A DNA stretch of 64,000 nucleotides from NCBI GenBank assembly GCA_024449915.1, contig JAMZAV010000007.1, positions 248,001 through 312,000 on the forward strand, read 5' to 3'. Positions 29,629-43,524 of the stretch are shown here, piece by piece; within the stretch, counting starts at the first letter, position 1; each line of letters opens with the position of its first letter. The position numbers and the translations under genes are program-made. A model generated the notes under the pieces. The model saw only the letters and a program-made list of their open reading frames with translations. It was not told where the DNA came from and made no database searches. Source of the stretch: Sweltsa coloradensis. Lineage: Eukaryota; Arthropoda; Insecta; Plecoptera; Chloroperlidae.

Positions 29629-32600
29629 CTGAAACAACAACCAGAAGATACAATCAAAATACTTGCGGAGACATGATGCACGAGTTACTTAGGTAGATCA
29701 GGACCTAGGGGGTATACGATGGCGGGGAAAGAATACCGCATCCCCCCGCCCCACTCCAGAACTGTGGACTCCGCAATTATTTTCTAGTACATATTTTTGT
29801 ATCCAAAACATTTTTCCTACCTACTTCTTACGAGCAGTTTCAAGCAACACTCTTCTGGACTATCAGATCCGTAAATAATGGGGATAATAGGGGGCTAGTT
29901 TCAAAGCGTCTAATTTACAAGTAGGTCGAATTGGCGGGGGGGGGGGGAGATGGATGAGCTTTCTTTGCTTGTGCATAATTCCAGTTAGTTACCATAGGAA
30001 CACAAACAAATACCCCGTTTTATCAACTGCTAAAATTTCAGTGAGTCTGTGTTCAACATTCTGAAGTGTGTGTGTGGGGGGGGGGGGGGTCACAGGGAAA
30101 AAAGTGGGATTCCCTACGCGCCTGTAGGGCTATTGCATGTGTACAAAATAATATAAAATACATTATTAATTAGTCGTTAATTGGTGTTGTGTATCTGTTT
30201 TTATTCGGGGTATATTCCGCGATAATTAGTTTGTCTGGAAATAATTTTCAATAGAAACAATGACAGACTCGATGTTTGTGAGCTCGTGATGTGAAATGAA
30301 GTGTTGAATAATTTAAGCATTTCATCCGACGAATAAATAGACGAGAGTAAAAATTGTGGACCCTCGGACGATGATCTGCGTCAGCATCAGAACGAGAAGC
30401 GTCAGCGAAACCTTGTCGTCCGGGTGTGTCAACTCGGAAACATATTGCCCGGCTGTTGATGGTCAAATCACGCGCAAGATTATCATTCTGTAGTCGTACT
30501 CGTAAATAGAATGTACACACACGGAAGCACAATGTTCGTAGGTACTTTTAACTAAGTGTGTCTAGAAGTAGAACATGGCAACAAGCAGGTCATAGAGGAA
30601 TATGCAGACCATATTATTATACGGGTGTAAAACTAAAATATAATGCTTTAGCTTTAGCATTGGGTGACTTGGTCAAATACCGCCTGTAATATACGTCTAT
30701 TACATTACACGTGGTATGGTACGTACTTTTTACATTGCCTTGTGTAATTATTTATCTCGAATCAAGGAGATTATCTATTAGCCCTGCCCTTCCCTCCCAA
30801 ACCCTTTCTCTCCTTTTCCCGAATCACAATTTGTAAGAATTTCAGGTGCGGGCGATAAATCTTTGTTTCGCTTACACGCCCTTGTACGTTTAATTACTGC
30901 CGGGAACTCGCCAAAACTTAGCTAATTTCTCATTTGCATTAATCAAGGGAGTACTCTGAAAAGTTTTTAAATACCAAAATTTATATGGTTTTTATCCCCG
31001 CTTAATTACGTATAGTTGGTAATTGTTTTCTCTCTGGAAAGTTTTATTTGACGTGTGAATGCGCTTTCAAGTATCCGTTAGGCTAAAAACTTTTTAAGTT
31101 TACCTTATCGAACAGGGTAATAATTAATCAAAATTTATTACAAGCTTACGAAAACAATCTCCGAAAAGGAAAGATGCAACGAAGTTAGTCTCGAAGGCCT
31201 GTCAATGTACATAGCCATTGGGGAGACTGAGGCTGAAATGAAGCGTGTTAATAATGTAAATGCTATTATTTTTACGGTTCAACAGTAAGACGGGCCAATG
31301 TGCGTTGTCTACTAACGTCTCATGCATTATAGATGCAATGGGCGAAGTACGGCCGGACTAGAATGCAACATCGTCTACAGACGAGAACACGCTAAATGAA
31401 TCGCTCCCAACAAGACAAGAGGACGTGTAACAGTTTTGTCGTCATAAGAGTAAGATTTCTAGGTTGTTGACGGCGGTCAATGCGACGAAATCAGCAATGA
31501 AACGATATTCTAGGCTGGCATCTACAGCGATCCTACCGGTGAGTGGCGGCAACTATTTAGCCCAAAGAGCGTTTTCATGTTACAGTCGCGGCACCAAGAA
31601 GCACGTGCTTTTTAGCGAGTCATGGCCTTAAAATTATTCAAGTCGGACGGACGGACGACGGAATGTCTTGAGAACACAGAACGTGCACTTCAATTATTGT
31701 GGTGTACTGCTGATTACAGCGGAATCGGGTTTTCCTATCATGCAACTAAAATACATATTGCAGCAACTCTTGACGAAAGTACGTGGTTGCAATCGTCACC
31801 AGAATTGCGAAAATGGTTGCAAAATAATTGAAAATTTATTGAATCTAATTTGGGTGCTGCCACAAATGCTTACAAGTAAACAAATTCAAATTTGGAAAAA
31901 TAAATCGGAATACTGTCATTCATAATAAATATGGCATCTAGGTAAAATAAACAATGTTATAACGCCAAGGCTCTTTCTCATATGGTATGAATGTTTTGTC
32001 GCGGGTTCGGTGAATAACAACAAACAAACTTTAGAAGTTCTCCATTATGCAAAATATCAATTCAAAAACAAATAGTTTGGGTACAAGATACTAAGTTTGC
32101 ATATTCAATAACTGATACTTTTTTTTTGCAAAATCTTGACATGTTCAGTAGTATATTGTTGTAAATTGTAATCAACAAAAACGATTGAGACAGTGCACAC
32201 TGGATGATTACATGTGTTACGATTGTGTGAACGAACCCCATCTCGTCGCATTATACCGAATGTCGTAGATTTTGTACCGTTTTATTTCAATTTTTATTCT
32301 ATTTCAACGTATTGCGCAGCAAATCTCTTTGCGAAACGCCAAAAATAATCGTATAATTATTATGTTGTCAACCAGTGATGGCTTCGCTCTAATATATATA
32401 TATAAATGCGGTATGCCTGTTCAACAGTGACCACTGACCATCACTAAAATGTGACTTCATAAGTGGCGAGGCATCGGCTGCCATCATGCCTCACAGTTAG
32501 CGGAAAACCAGTCATTGAAGTAATTGCCACTCCCTGTTCTAAATTTCGTTTCCTTATCTCGTTTTTATCAGTTTACGTCATGGCGACCAAGATACGGGAG

Positions 32601-32943
32601 ACATTTTATTTTGACGGGTTGGTAAAAATCACACATTACCGTTATCCCAGCTTTCCCCTCTTCTACAAGACTAGGCTCGTAATATACCGTTGTAAGACGG
32701 ATAGACAAAACAATTTCATCGGAGTTTTTAGCAAACATATGATATTATTACTATTACAAGTTATTTGTTATTAATAAAACAAACCAGGTGTGGCTTACGA
32801 ACTGGCGCAGTTTGTATTTATTATTCCGAGTCAATTGCGGTTGGAACAACCAACAACGATGGATGAACGTGTGAAGTGTATGGAAATAGTCAGCAGCAAC
32901 TACAAGCTACAAATCCAACGAAATCAGTACAAACAAACCATAG
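29629..32943. other. upstream sequence without recognised exon
   Basis: G runs near 29936 and 30073 and a lone hAT-like end near 30119. Microsatellite-like (TA)n near 32394. No cadherin motif seen on the minus strand. Confidence 0.5.
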
Positions 32944-33578
32944 TTGGATGAGCGTAGCGAGTGAAGCGAAGACTTCAATTTCACTGACCCCCCAAAAAAT
33001 TTAGCTCGGGTGTTTTTTTGTTTTGTTTTGTTTTTTTGTTTGTTTTTCCGTCTGTTTGTTCGCTCTCTACCGGGCAAACGGCATATGCGATCTTGATGAA
33101 AATTTGACAGGACCTTCGAAATCTCTGAACTTAGACTTGCCACGTTTTTGGGTACAATCGAAGAAATATTTCTCATGAATATCGTACTTTTACGATTTTT
33201 TTCGATTTTTTGTGCGATATTTTCGTGCCATTTGGGCCAATTCTGACCAAACGGGTGGGGCTACAACGTTCATATTATACATGGACATTAAGGTTATGGT
33301 GATATAATAGTACATTTTGAAAGAAAAAGTTGAAAAAGTTAGCCAGAATCTATTGAAATAAAGCTTTTCATATAAGTTTTTTGATTTTTTGTGCGATATT
33401 TTCGTGTCGTTTGGGCCAATTCTGACCAAACGGGTGGGGCTACAACGTTCATATTATACATGGACATTAAGGTTATGGTGATGTAGTACTTTTTTAAAGA
33501 AAAAGTTGAAAAAGTTAGCCAGAATCCATAGAAATAAAGCTTTTAATATAAGTTTTTAACGGTAAATAATACCAATTG

Positions 33579-34480
33579 GCTTGGTCACTGCGACTTTTAC
33601 TCACCACGCCGCGCTATTGTACTAACCCCCCCGCCGTTGGATGCCTGTAAAGGCGGATGTAGAGCGTAGACGGCGGTGATAGCCCAACTTGCGGGTGTCA
33701 TGGCTGCTCATAGCTGTCAGCAGCCTACTGTGTTTACTGTAAGTTTGCATAGTTTTATGTTGAGAGCAAAATGCCCAATTGCTGTGTGTATTCGTGTAAG
33801 GAGGAGGAGGGCATACTGTCGTGTTTATTACTACTAATAAATACAATCACACAAAATATACTGACAATGTGTCTTTATTCGGCCTCCTGCCTGCGTAACC
33901 TCTCTCATGTCAACAAATCAACACTGGCTAGGACTAAACCCTAGGCTTTGCTGAGGGGTATGCAGTTAGGGCCTAGGCCTATACTTGCTAATTTATAATA
34001 CCATGATATTGATATGCCTAGGTCTACATCTAATGCTGAAGAAAAGCCTAGGCCCTAGCCCTTAGTAGCCTTATTCCAAGTAGGCTAACAGTGCTAGGCC
34101 CCAGGTTTAGACTTCACCGGCGCCATGCGCTTTCAGCTCTTATTTTAATTTTCCTATCGTTCACGTTTTCATTGTTTAAAAGTTTAAACAAACAAAATAT
34201 GCTATTGAATAAAATTACTTGAAATAGGCCGTACGACTACTTACGTAAAACTATAGATTAAAGAAGGAATGGTAAAACAATACGTAAACAAACAATCGAG
34301 GAAGCATACAGATTTGACAATGCAGAGCCTGCTATACATAGTTTATTTCAAACACCGCCACGGTCTTAGGGCAGGGTCCACTAGATACCTAACAAGCAGC
34401 TCGGAATAAGTATCTAGTGGACCCTGGTTTTGGGGGTTAGTGCAGTGGCGCGATCTGCGCGGAGCTTTGCGTGAACAAGC
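33579..34480. mobile_element. 902-bp TIR DNA transposon nested in H3
   Basis: CAATTG is duplicated at 33573-33578 and 34481-34486. Ends GCTTGGTCAC and (inverted) GCTTGTTCAC align imperfectly for about 50 bp, including CGCGC-A-TG-ACTAACCCCC. Copies H4 and H5 lack it. The interior has TAGGCCTA-type words and a 17-bp perfect hairpin near its right end. No transposase was seen. Confidence 0.8.
34372..34426. repeat. perfect 17-bp inverted repeat
   Basis: CAGGGTCCACTAGATAC and its exact inverse are separated by 21 bases (34389-34409). It lies inside the nested transposon and may be a subterminal repeat or a tiny MITE. Confidence 0.85.
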
Positions 34481-34633
34481 CAATTGACAAGAAACAATAG
34501 AAACTTGACAACAATCACCTACAATGCGTAGGCAGCAAAGCAAAGCACTTGCAAAAGTAAAGATATCCCACGCAAACCAAAAACTTTAAAAAAGCTCATC
34601 CATCAACGCGGCGGGACTTTAGCGTTTTCCTAG

Positions 34634-37600
34634 TAAATAAACTCAATTTGGAACTACCATCAAATTACGGCATGTGATTGTTTATAACAGTTAGGTGGAA
34701 GAGGCTGCGATTCAAAACGTTTTAAGTTGGAACACATTCGAATTTCTAATCGGGGAGGGCCTAGAATGAGAAATATCGACCACTCTTTGAAAATCTCTTT
34801 CGGATTCCACGACATCGGCCGGAACCATGCGTATAATGTTGATTCGTCCACTGATAAACCCACGCAAACATCCGCCGATTTACTTCTGCATCGTGTTATG
34901 AGCAACCTAATTATGTTCAGCCTGATTCCTCCGAAGACAAAGAGATTTAATTAGATGATAATGGCTCGAGTGCTTCTGTGGGAAGAAATCTCGTTGCCAT
35001 ATCCAACTTTATTTCACACGAACGTTGCATTATTCCCAATACACAATGCCCGCCTTGCTAGCAGTCTTCATGGAGGTGGGTATGTGTGTAGGACGCACGG
35101 CCGGCAAAACAACTGAGTATACCACGTTTTTAATAATTGTCAGTGGAATTTTGGGAATATCAACTGCACCTTTTGAAAAATTACGCGTATCGTCGTTTCG
35201 GAATTTTGAGTACGTTTCACAACGCAATGTAGGCTGTAGCCTTCTGTTTTCGGCATGTTGGCAGCTTGGTATGTTCGTTAAATTTTATCCAAAATCCCCT
35301 TTTACTCCTTTTATATAATAGAACTACAAAAAATATATAATTGAGTATGTGCCAAAAAAGGTGTGAAAGTGCACTTTAACGTTTCAATGGAGATAATAGA
35401 ATGACTGTTTTTTCGCAATACTAAATACAAATTACCATCTGACCAAAAGAGAATTATTAGTAGATATTCAAAGTTGGTTATTGTGAAGCTTTAAGATTTT
35501 CACCAAAAATACCTTGAAGAAGAAAACTTTTTCGGGACCCCCCACCTAGCCTTCGGTACAGCTATGAATTAATTGGTTGAACCCCCCTATGAATTCCTGT
35601 TTACACCACTGAGGGTAGGCCTACCAAGGATAACACTTTCCTCGACCAGTGTGTGTGTGTATCATCAGACCCTCTGAAGCTCGACGGGGACGTATCACAC
35701 TATCATTATGTATTGCAAGCGTTTATTCACTTACACCGATATGTTATAAATTCCTCATAGCCATCCATAACGAGGAAGAATATCTACATAAGAAACATTA
35801 CCTGTAATGTTTTGCTACCCAAACAATCCAATAATGTTGTATCAAAATTACCACCTGTATGTGTTTTTTGTCCAAAGCCCGGAGGATGTACAATGTAATA
35901 AATCTACTGTTAGAATTCAAAAAATATGTAGGGAATAGTCTTTCTTCTTCAATGACCCAATGCCAATATATCCACTCCACTTGCAGTTGCGCTATGGACG
36001 CAAACCCTCACATCGAGCAATTCAGATTCCACACATCGCCCATCATGGCTCTGTATTTAAGCTTATTGGAAATACCAAAAAGGAAAACGCATCGTGGAAG
36101 CAGAGCAGACGAATGGTATTCGGTCAAGGTTCGCCTCCGCTCCGTGATTCACAAGGTACACCTGACTCATCAGCAAGTGAGTCAGTAGTGAGTAAATATA
36201 TGCTTCACGTATCAAGTGCAAGGTACCGGAACTTCTTGAAGATCCAAAGCAATAACAATAACACTCACCTATAAGTATGCAAACTTTCCATTTATTTATT
36301 TCACCTATATCCTATTGAACTGTAAAAACTCTTTTGCAAAGGAAAGGGCAATCATTATACTGATTATGCCTGTATGTGAACTTCACAACATTTTCACAAG
36401 ATTCATGACTTTTGACATTCGTAACATTGCTGCTAATTTCAAAAGTTTAAACATTTTCAACGGCATTTTCCTGATTTTTGTGCACATTTCGAGTTGTAAA
36501 AAGATTGTAAGAACTAAGAAGAATGCTACATCTCGCCCTTCCAACCTGGGAACAACTCAAGTTGATGTACAGGGATTGCAGGGAGAATGAATGCTTCAGA
36601 TGTTTCTGGCCATGACAGATAGCTATATACTCTCCTCTATGGGGAAATCGCCATGCAATATTCAATGTCAAACCGCACGCACGCATCACTTAATATTTAG
36701 CAGACAACCCTTGCAGAATATTACTTGGGGACACACATCAAACCACCGTGTAATTTTCTCGCAGCCGCGAGCGAAATAAGATGATAATTAGAATTACTTC
36801 AACTATGCTTAGTTACGACACACATTACATTAGCTGGTGTCAAAAACATAACGCTACGCTAACAACACTGGGGATTGAACTTCGGTTATCTCTCTCTAGC
36901 CGCTCCTTGGTGGGTTTCCCAACCTCAACTAGAGCGAGTAATGAGTAATACTTAAACGATAATACGCTTCCTTACCAAACTAGTGGTACTCTCAGCTAAG
37001 CAGAGACTACACAATTTCATTTTGGGCTGAATTTACAAAAATAATAAATACAACAAAAAATAAAATAATTGGCACAATATCTTTTTTAAGTCTCGTCTCT
37101 CCATGGATTGGAAGCGCGTAACGAAGACGTAATTTTGACTTCCAGACTGCTGTTAAAAGCGTTGTAGTCTGCGCTCTACCGTACAAACGGTTACCCCAAT
37201 TTAAATTCATCATATTTATGCACTTTACCTCTACCGTACAAACGGTTACCCCAATTTAAATTCAATCTTCGAAATTTCTAAACGCAGATATGTTGTTTTG
37301 GAGAATCAAAGACTACAGTTGTACGATTTTTTCACTTGCGATGAATCTTGTCCACGGACAAATAGGGGGATTATACGTCTACGTCCAAGTCAACTCGAAG
37401 AGAAGCTATAAAAACAACAGCGCACGCACCTGGACAACCAAGTTGCTTCCGATCATGACATTCCGTAAGTTAACCGACGCCAGATAATTCAGTTTCGTTC
37501 GTCTTCTTCTTCGGATCAAAGATTAGGAAGGGTTTATAATCGTTGGTTGGATCACAATTGAGTGGATGTTACGTTCTTCACGGACGCCAATAAATACAGG

Positions 37601-40600
37601 TAGACCATTTTGACGGTAATGCCTTCCAACATATAGAACAAAACAAAAACGTATTTTTTAGTTCTCGTTCTCATAATAATCTTTTAATTTCTCTAGAGTC
37701 TAGAACTACTAGAGACGATACGATACCTTGACATGAAAGTGAAATCCGGAAGAACAGAACTTGAGATCGGACGATCAGATTCACGCGATTTTGTTTGGTG
37801 ATCTCGAGGTAAAACATGTGCAAGTTTTGGAGGGGGGTTCTTGAAAAGTATAAACTGCAATATATTTTGAAGTGTTAGTAAGAGTGTTAGTTATAAGTTT
37901 CAAACTTTTAAAAAGTACGTACATGGAAGAATAAATGTGCATGTATAATCCAGTCTGAAACAAGCATACTTTAAAAAGTAACAAAAAATCATTATCAATA
38001 TAAAATTAAAATGTGCAAGGAAAAGCGAGGTTGATCATAGTCCCAATATACAGCCCCACCCAGCACCTACGCAATCAATCGACAGTACTATGTTCACAAA
38101 AATCACTCTGATAAAACGAGTCGAATCTCGAATTGATCGAATCGGATTGGTCGAGTACTCGAGTTAAAGAAGGAATCACCTGTTTCCGGCTAAGACGGTG
38201 TGTCGAGTAGTTTGGAAATTGCAAAATCGTTTCCATGTCTTGGTGCAGGTGAGATGAAGTCGTCTACACCTGCACCGACTAGATTGAAACCAGACTAAAA
38301 TTAGTTTTAGGATCCTCTGATTATCTACATTTTCGCGGCGGGCCTGGGCGTATTTTTAACAGGGATGCTAACCGCCTCCTCTGACCTCTCGCTCTAGCTC
38401 ACACTTTTTCGTGTGTAACTTATCCGAAAAGTGATAATTCGTTTCTTTCTTTAGAGTATTGAAAATAATTAGCGTGACGGTTATAGGCTAACTTATGTAT
38501 AACGAATGTGGCACGCAAGACAACACCACTTTGGACACAGTGATTTGAAGTTCAGGATATTACAGATGACTGTCCCCCATCCTTTCGGTTCTTTGTAGTT
38601 ATAATAACCACTAACTAAACATAAAAGAGTTTCGTGTGTATGTACATCGGAAATGAAAGGTTAGAGAAAAAGTATTTTTAATCCGTTTTTGTTCCGACTA
38701 TGGTGAATTATTTATCCAAAAAGTGAACAAAGACTATAGATACTTGCAACGTTTAGTTACAGTTTACAGCAAAAATGTGTCCTAAGAGTTAGAAAGAAGA
38801 GTTGTGTATTTACTTCCAAATACCACCACGGCGCTAACCGTGAAACTCTCGAATTCCTGACTGCGCCGGTGCATTCCTGAAGCTACGTCGGTCATAACCC
38901 GGCTTCGCACATCACATCCTTGCTGTTCCCTACCCGCACATCGAATTATATACCTGCTAGGAGCAATTATAAACAGCCGCGTAGCTATTAGTTGGTAACA
39001 TTTAGTGCTCGCTCGCTCTCTAACCCTCTTCTAAAATATGGAAAGTCATTGTTTTAAAACGTGTGCTTGCTCCAGAATGGCTTCTCTCAATTCAGCGCAC
39101 TCCAGTTTATACCACGTTCGGGCGGAATGGTACGTCGCCTCTACGCCACCGATATTGGAACACAGGCATCACCAAACTTGGGTCCATTCGGGTTTCCACT
39201 CGGTGTACGTGTTTATAGGTACATAAAACCAAATTCTGAAATAGGTTTACATTTTAAATACTATTCTATTGTGTTTTAGTTAAAGCGGAAAATTACTATC
39301 ATTCCAGCTAGGATATTTGGTAATTGGTAGGAAAATGTAATCAATTGTTTTTTGTTTTTTTTTAAGGTAGGAGTAGGACAGAAAAATACCACGAGGCGTT
39401 CCTGTTTTCGGTTTGCATAGATCATTATTCATTCATTACAAAAAATATTTATTCAGTTGTAGACTTACGGGTTATTCTTAGGTGCTAGGTTTAGAAATGA
39501 AGAGTTTTCCCTCAAAGTCCATGAGATCATGAGATATTTTCATTTTTGGTCGGGATTTATGTAATATAGACTACACGACATTCGACATAAATTTGACAAT
39601 CAATTCATGGACGAATATATGCATCACTTTCTGAGTATGAAATGCACATTGTACATTGCAATCTTGATTGTTGAAACAAATGGAAACGTAGTTAGAAACG
39701 TACGAACGCACATTTTCAGCCAGAATCGTGGATTTCTCGTGCTAATGTGATTTGTCGGGTCGCAAACAATAATAATATTGGATATGTAGACTTGATTACC
39801 ATTCACTGTGAAAATAAGATACGAACCGCTTTGATTGGCTGGTTTGGTTTCCGTGAGTTGATTTTAAATTGTTTTTCTTTTAATCTTGACCATGTCAGTG
39901 TCACCACTGTTATTAAAAATGCCAAATGCTAAAATAAGATCAGAGAGAATCACGTCAACCATCTGTTTTCAGTAAGATCTTTTGTTACTTGACAAAGTGG
40001 TAGGTCTAACATCTGCCTTTCTGCCAGCTGACAGCAGAACGCCCCCAGCCAGCAGGAGGGAGTTACGCCCACTCATCGCTTATTGTCTTAATCAAGGTCT
40101 TAATTCTTAAGACATTCGTTCACATTTCCCCAACCCAAGATTTCTAACCGACTGTACTTAAAGCACTTACTGTAACACAAAGGTCACAAGACTAATCCTC
40201 GCGGTCAGGAATTGATTGGGACTGCCCTTCGCACGTTTCACTTGTTACTATTTTTTTAATTTTAATTTTTTTTTATACTTAGTTACTATTATTGCTTCAG
40301 GGCACAATTAATTAAACAGATTTTTGCGATTCCAGGAGGTTGCCTAAATTTACATAATGGGTGTGCGACGTGTGTTAAAACATGGCACTTCCCTTTCTCT
40401 GTAGCACATGTTCCCCTCCTCAAAACCTTCTGCGTGTTTTCTTGTGGTTTTAGCCCTTTCCGGCCCAACGGTACCATATGGAGTATAGACCCAAAACGTT
40501 TTAAAATTTTAATCTGGGTAAATAATAGTTTTTTTCAATTTAACCTATTTTTTTTAAATAATAAATTAATATTTTTTTCCACATTCCAATAGGACAAAAA

Positions 40601-41778
40601 GTGAATTTTATAGAGAAGATTGAAAATACACATCTGCAAAAAAGGCTAAAAAAAACGGTTTGTCCCGGAAATATAATAAATCTCTAGCATTGCTATTATT
40701 TGAGACACAAAAAATTCAAAATATGCAAAAAAAACAGAAAAATCTAGTTTTAGGAATGTATTATAAATTTAATGAAGCTTTTATTCAAATTCCAAAATTT
40801 CCAAAATTCATTAAAATTCATGATAAAAAATATGAAAAAATACTAAAATTCTTAGAAAAAATGCGAAACTTGAATTGTTTGCTTAAAATTACCTAATTTT
40901 CAAGGATTTAATTCGGGCCTGAAAGGGGTAATGGAAAATGATGAAGATGAAGGTATTGAACTAAAAGTTAAAACGAAATTTGTATTATAATTTTCCACAG
41001 GAAAGCCAAACTCAATCGCCATTGGCACATCTTTTAGTTTGAACGTGTTGTGTACAAATATCCCGTTTAGGCCTATAGAGTTTACAAACGATTTACAAAA
41101 CGCTATATCTACCACGACTCATTTCTATTCGGTCGGGATTAGAAACCACGTCACAAAGGATCACACGTGACTAGGACACTGATAGCCAGAACGAATTTCT
41201 ATACGTCGAACGAAGAATTATTGCCATTATTATTAAAGGAAACAAAAACGTGATTAACTGAGGAATTTAAAGGATTTGTTTCAAATTCAACTTGAGCGCT
41301 TTGATCAACAAAAGTAGAGTTTGGTTGAATATTAAATCTGAAAACAAGAAAGTGTAAAAATACAACGTATAAGAGTCACATCACACAGACGTTTATAAAG
41401 CGTCACTCTTAGTCAGTATTCAAAAGTAACTAACATTTACATTTATTGTATAACAGCAATTTCATCAGTTTTTCGGCAGCCAATATATTATATCTTTTTA
41501 AGTGGATAGCTGCGAGTCAAATATGATAATAATTTGATTAGTTCGTGACGTGTCTTGAATATCTATATCTGACTTATTTACGGGAAAAGCGCAGTAACGA
41601 TCGTGTACGTAATTTAATTACACAATATCAATAGGACACTAATCTAGTTTGCTTGATGTCATGAACACACCTGCAATACTCCCAGGATTTGTCGGTTCGC
41701 ACCACAGCGATGATGTCCGCACTGGACTATGGTCTATAACGTATAATGTCGCCTAATTCGTGATCCAACGATTCAAAC
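34634..41778. other. 7.1 kb without recognised gene
   Basis: No exon or TE protein. 35520-35610 looks like a hAT-type end (inverted: CCTCAGTGGTGTAAACAGG). A 55-bp tandem duplication lies at 37174-37264. The open frames are short and unlike known proteins. Confidence 0.5.
37174..37264. repeat. tandem duplication, 55-bp period
   Basis: CTCTACCGTACAAACGGTTA and the following CCCCAATTTAAATTCA occur twice, 55 bp apart. Confidence 0.9.
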
Positions 41779-41876
41779 TTGTGACGCTCACATCGAAACG
41801 AAACCCTGCAGATCCCGTGTTCTATAAAGTTGTGACGCTCACATCGAAACGAAACCCTGCAGATCCCGTGTTATAT
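41779..41876. repeat. tandem duplication, 51-bp period
   Basis: TTGTGACGCTCACATCGAAA through GCAGATCCCGTGTT is present twice with almost no difference, so the duplication is recent. Confidence 0.95.
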
Positions 41877-43524
41877 AACTAATTATTATAGATGTGTTAG
41901 TGCAAACGAAAACGCTAACATACATTTCAAACTATGCGGATATGGTTGACAAAGAATTTAGAAATGTGACTTATTTGTAATTACGAAGAAAATAAATCTT
42001 CCCTTTTACCTCTAATTGCAACTTTCTAAGAAGACAGCAACTGGAGCTTATCTGGTGCGGTGATCGGGCGACGCGTGAATCGGTGGGGTCTTCATCTAGG
42101 TATGAAATTAATTTAATTATTTTAAGGTTGAAACTGCTGCAAGTTTTATTAAGTTCATGAAGTTTAAATTAAGAGAGTTTAAACATGTTAACGGCATAAC
42201 TTTTTCTTATCCTATCTCTTCTTAGAGTGGCCGCTATCGGGCCGATTCTTAGGCCCAAGTTGTTTCTTACGTTTTAGAAATTTTTTTGCATGAAGCAAAT
42301 ATACGTTCAAAGACATAATACTGAGTTAGTTAATATTGTTATGGTTCAATATATACAACAAATAGAAAAAAATTTAAACCCAAATCATAATTTTGGTTTT
42401 CTTTAAAATCGTTCAATTATCCAAGGAAATCTTTAAAAGCAACAATAGGTGTTTAAAAATTGAAGAATGAGACTGCCAACATAATTCCCCCATTTATTTA
42501 TAACGCTCGTATTTTCGAGTACAGTTGAGCAAAGTAAGTACATCCAAAACGACACGCAAGCCATGCAGCCAAGCAGTGCAGATGGCTCACCGCTATATAT
42601 ATTTACTTTCCAACGGAAACTGGTATCTTTTGAACCGCGTGTCTCGGTACCTTCCTAGAGCGATGACGTCACGACTAGTGCGGATCGTTCGTGTCAACAG
42701 GAAGCTCTTATCACGCCCTAGACCGTACGGTAAATAGAGTTATCAGGCTCTATGCCTACACTGACCGCCCCACCTGGGAGCAGCACACCCACTTTCCGGT
42801 ACCCATAGGGGTCCAACACTAACACGCAAGTACAAGATAATACAACACACAGAACTCATCACTTGATTCAACACACCCAACACTATGCTAATCAAGGTTG
42901 TATGCTAATGGTTAGGAAGGAGGGTTGCATTGCATGGGAAGCGGTTATCGATATTTTCAAACCATTTTTGAAAAACCTTTACTTGACAGCGGAGTTCGTC
43001 ATACTGAAATTACTCTTACTAATTTGGGCATAAATCATTTGCGTTTACACCTCCAATGTGAAGGGGGCGTAACATAAATAAGACTGGTGCCACACGCACG
43101 CAAATCACACTATACGCGATATACTACGTCCTAGGGCAGTGTTTTCCTAAATTGAACAGTTGAAAATTGACACGGTTGCAGAAGATTTTTATTTTAAAGT
43201 GTTCAGGGGAAGCGGACATTCCGTTCCAGTAGCCTTACCATCCGATTGAGAAACATCGTGTTCTCAGAAACCTGCTCTAGATTAGTAGATTATAAAAAAT
43301 TGTAAATTGATAAAAAAAAACGTTGTTTTACGTAATTTCCAAATTGTTTATCTTGAAAATCAATGTTTTCCACAAGTTTTTTTTTCTTTTGCAAACATTT
43401 GAGTTTTCATTGTCATATCTGTTAAAGAGACAAAACCGTTAGTTTCCAGTAAAACTATTAGGCTATGCAATTGCCAATTCAAACGAGAATTTATTTAATA
43501 TTTCGCGCGACCCGGCGTCGAACG

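Larger units (their letters stand above)
32944..34633 (+). mobile_element. HINE copy H3, interrupted by a DNA transposon
   Basis: It starts TTGGATGAGCGTAGCGAG and ends with GCTCATCCATCAACGCGGCG, a hairpin and CCTAG. The interior holds two tandem units of about 185 bp (33200-33570: GTGCGATATTTTCGTG, GGGCCAATTCTGACCAAACG, GGGGCTACAACGTTC). Removing 33579-34480 plus one CAATTG gives a continuous element like H4 and H5. Confidence 0.8.

Noticed and set aside
30412..30487. A possible extra CadN exon upstream of E1 (NDNLARDLTINSRAICF...)
   Set aside because: The acceptor is fair and the phase fits E1, but the donor (GTTTCG) is weak and the peptide shows no cadherin feature.
32907..33176. Similar minus-strand open frames (MRNISSIVPKN...) at 8876, 32907 and 62517, looking like a gene family
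   Set aside because: They are antisense translations of the same HINE 5' region.
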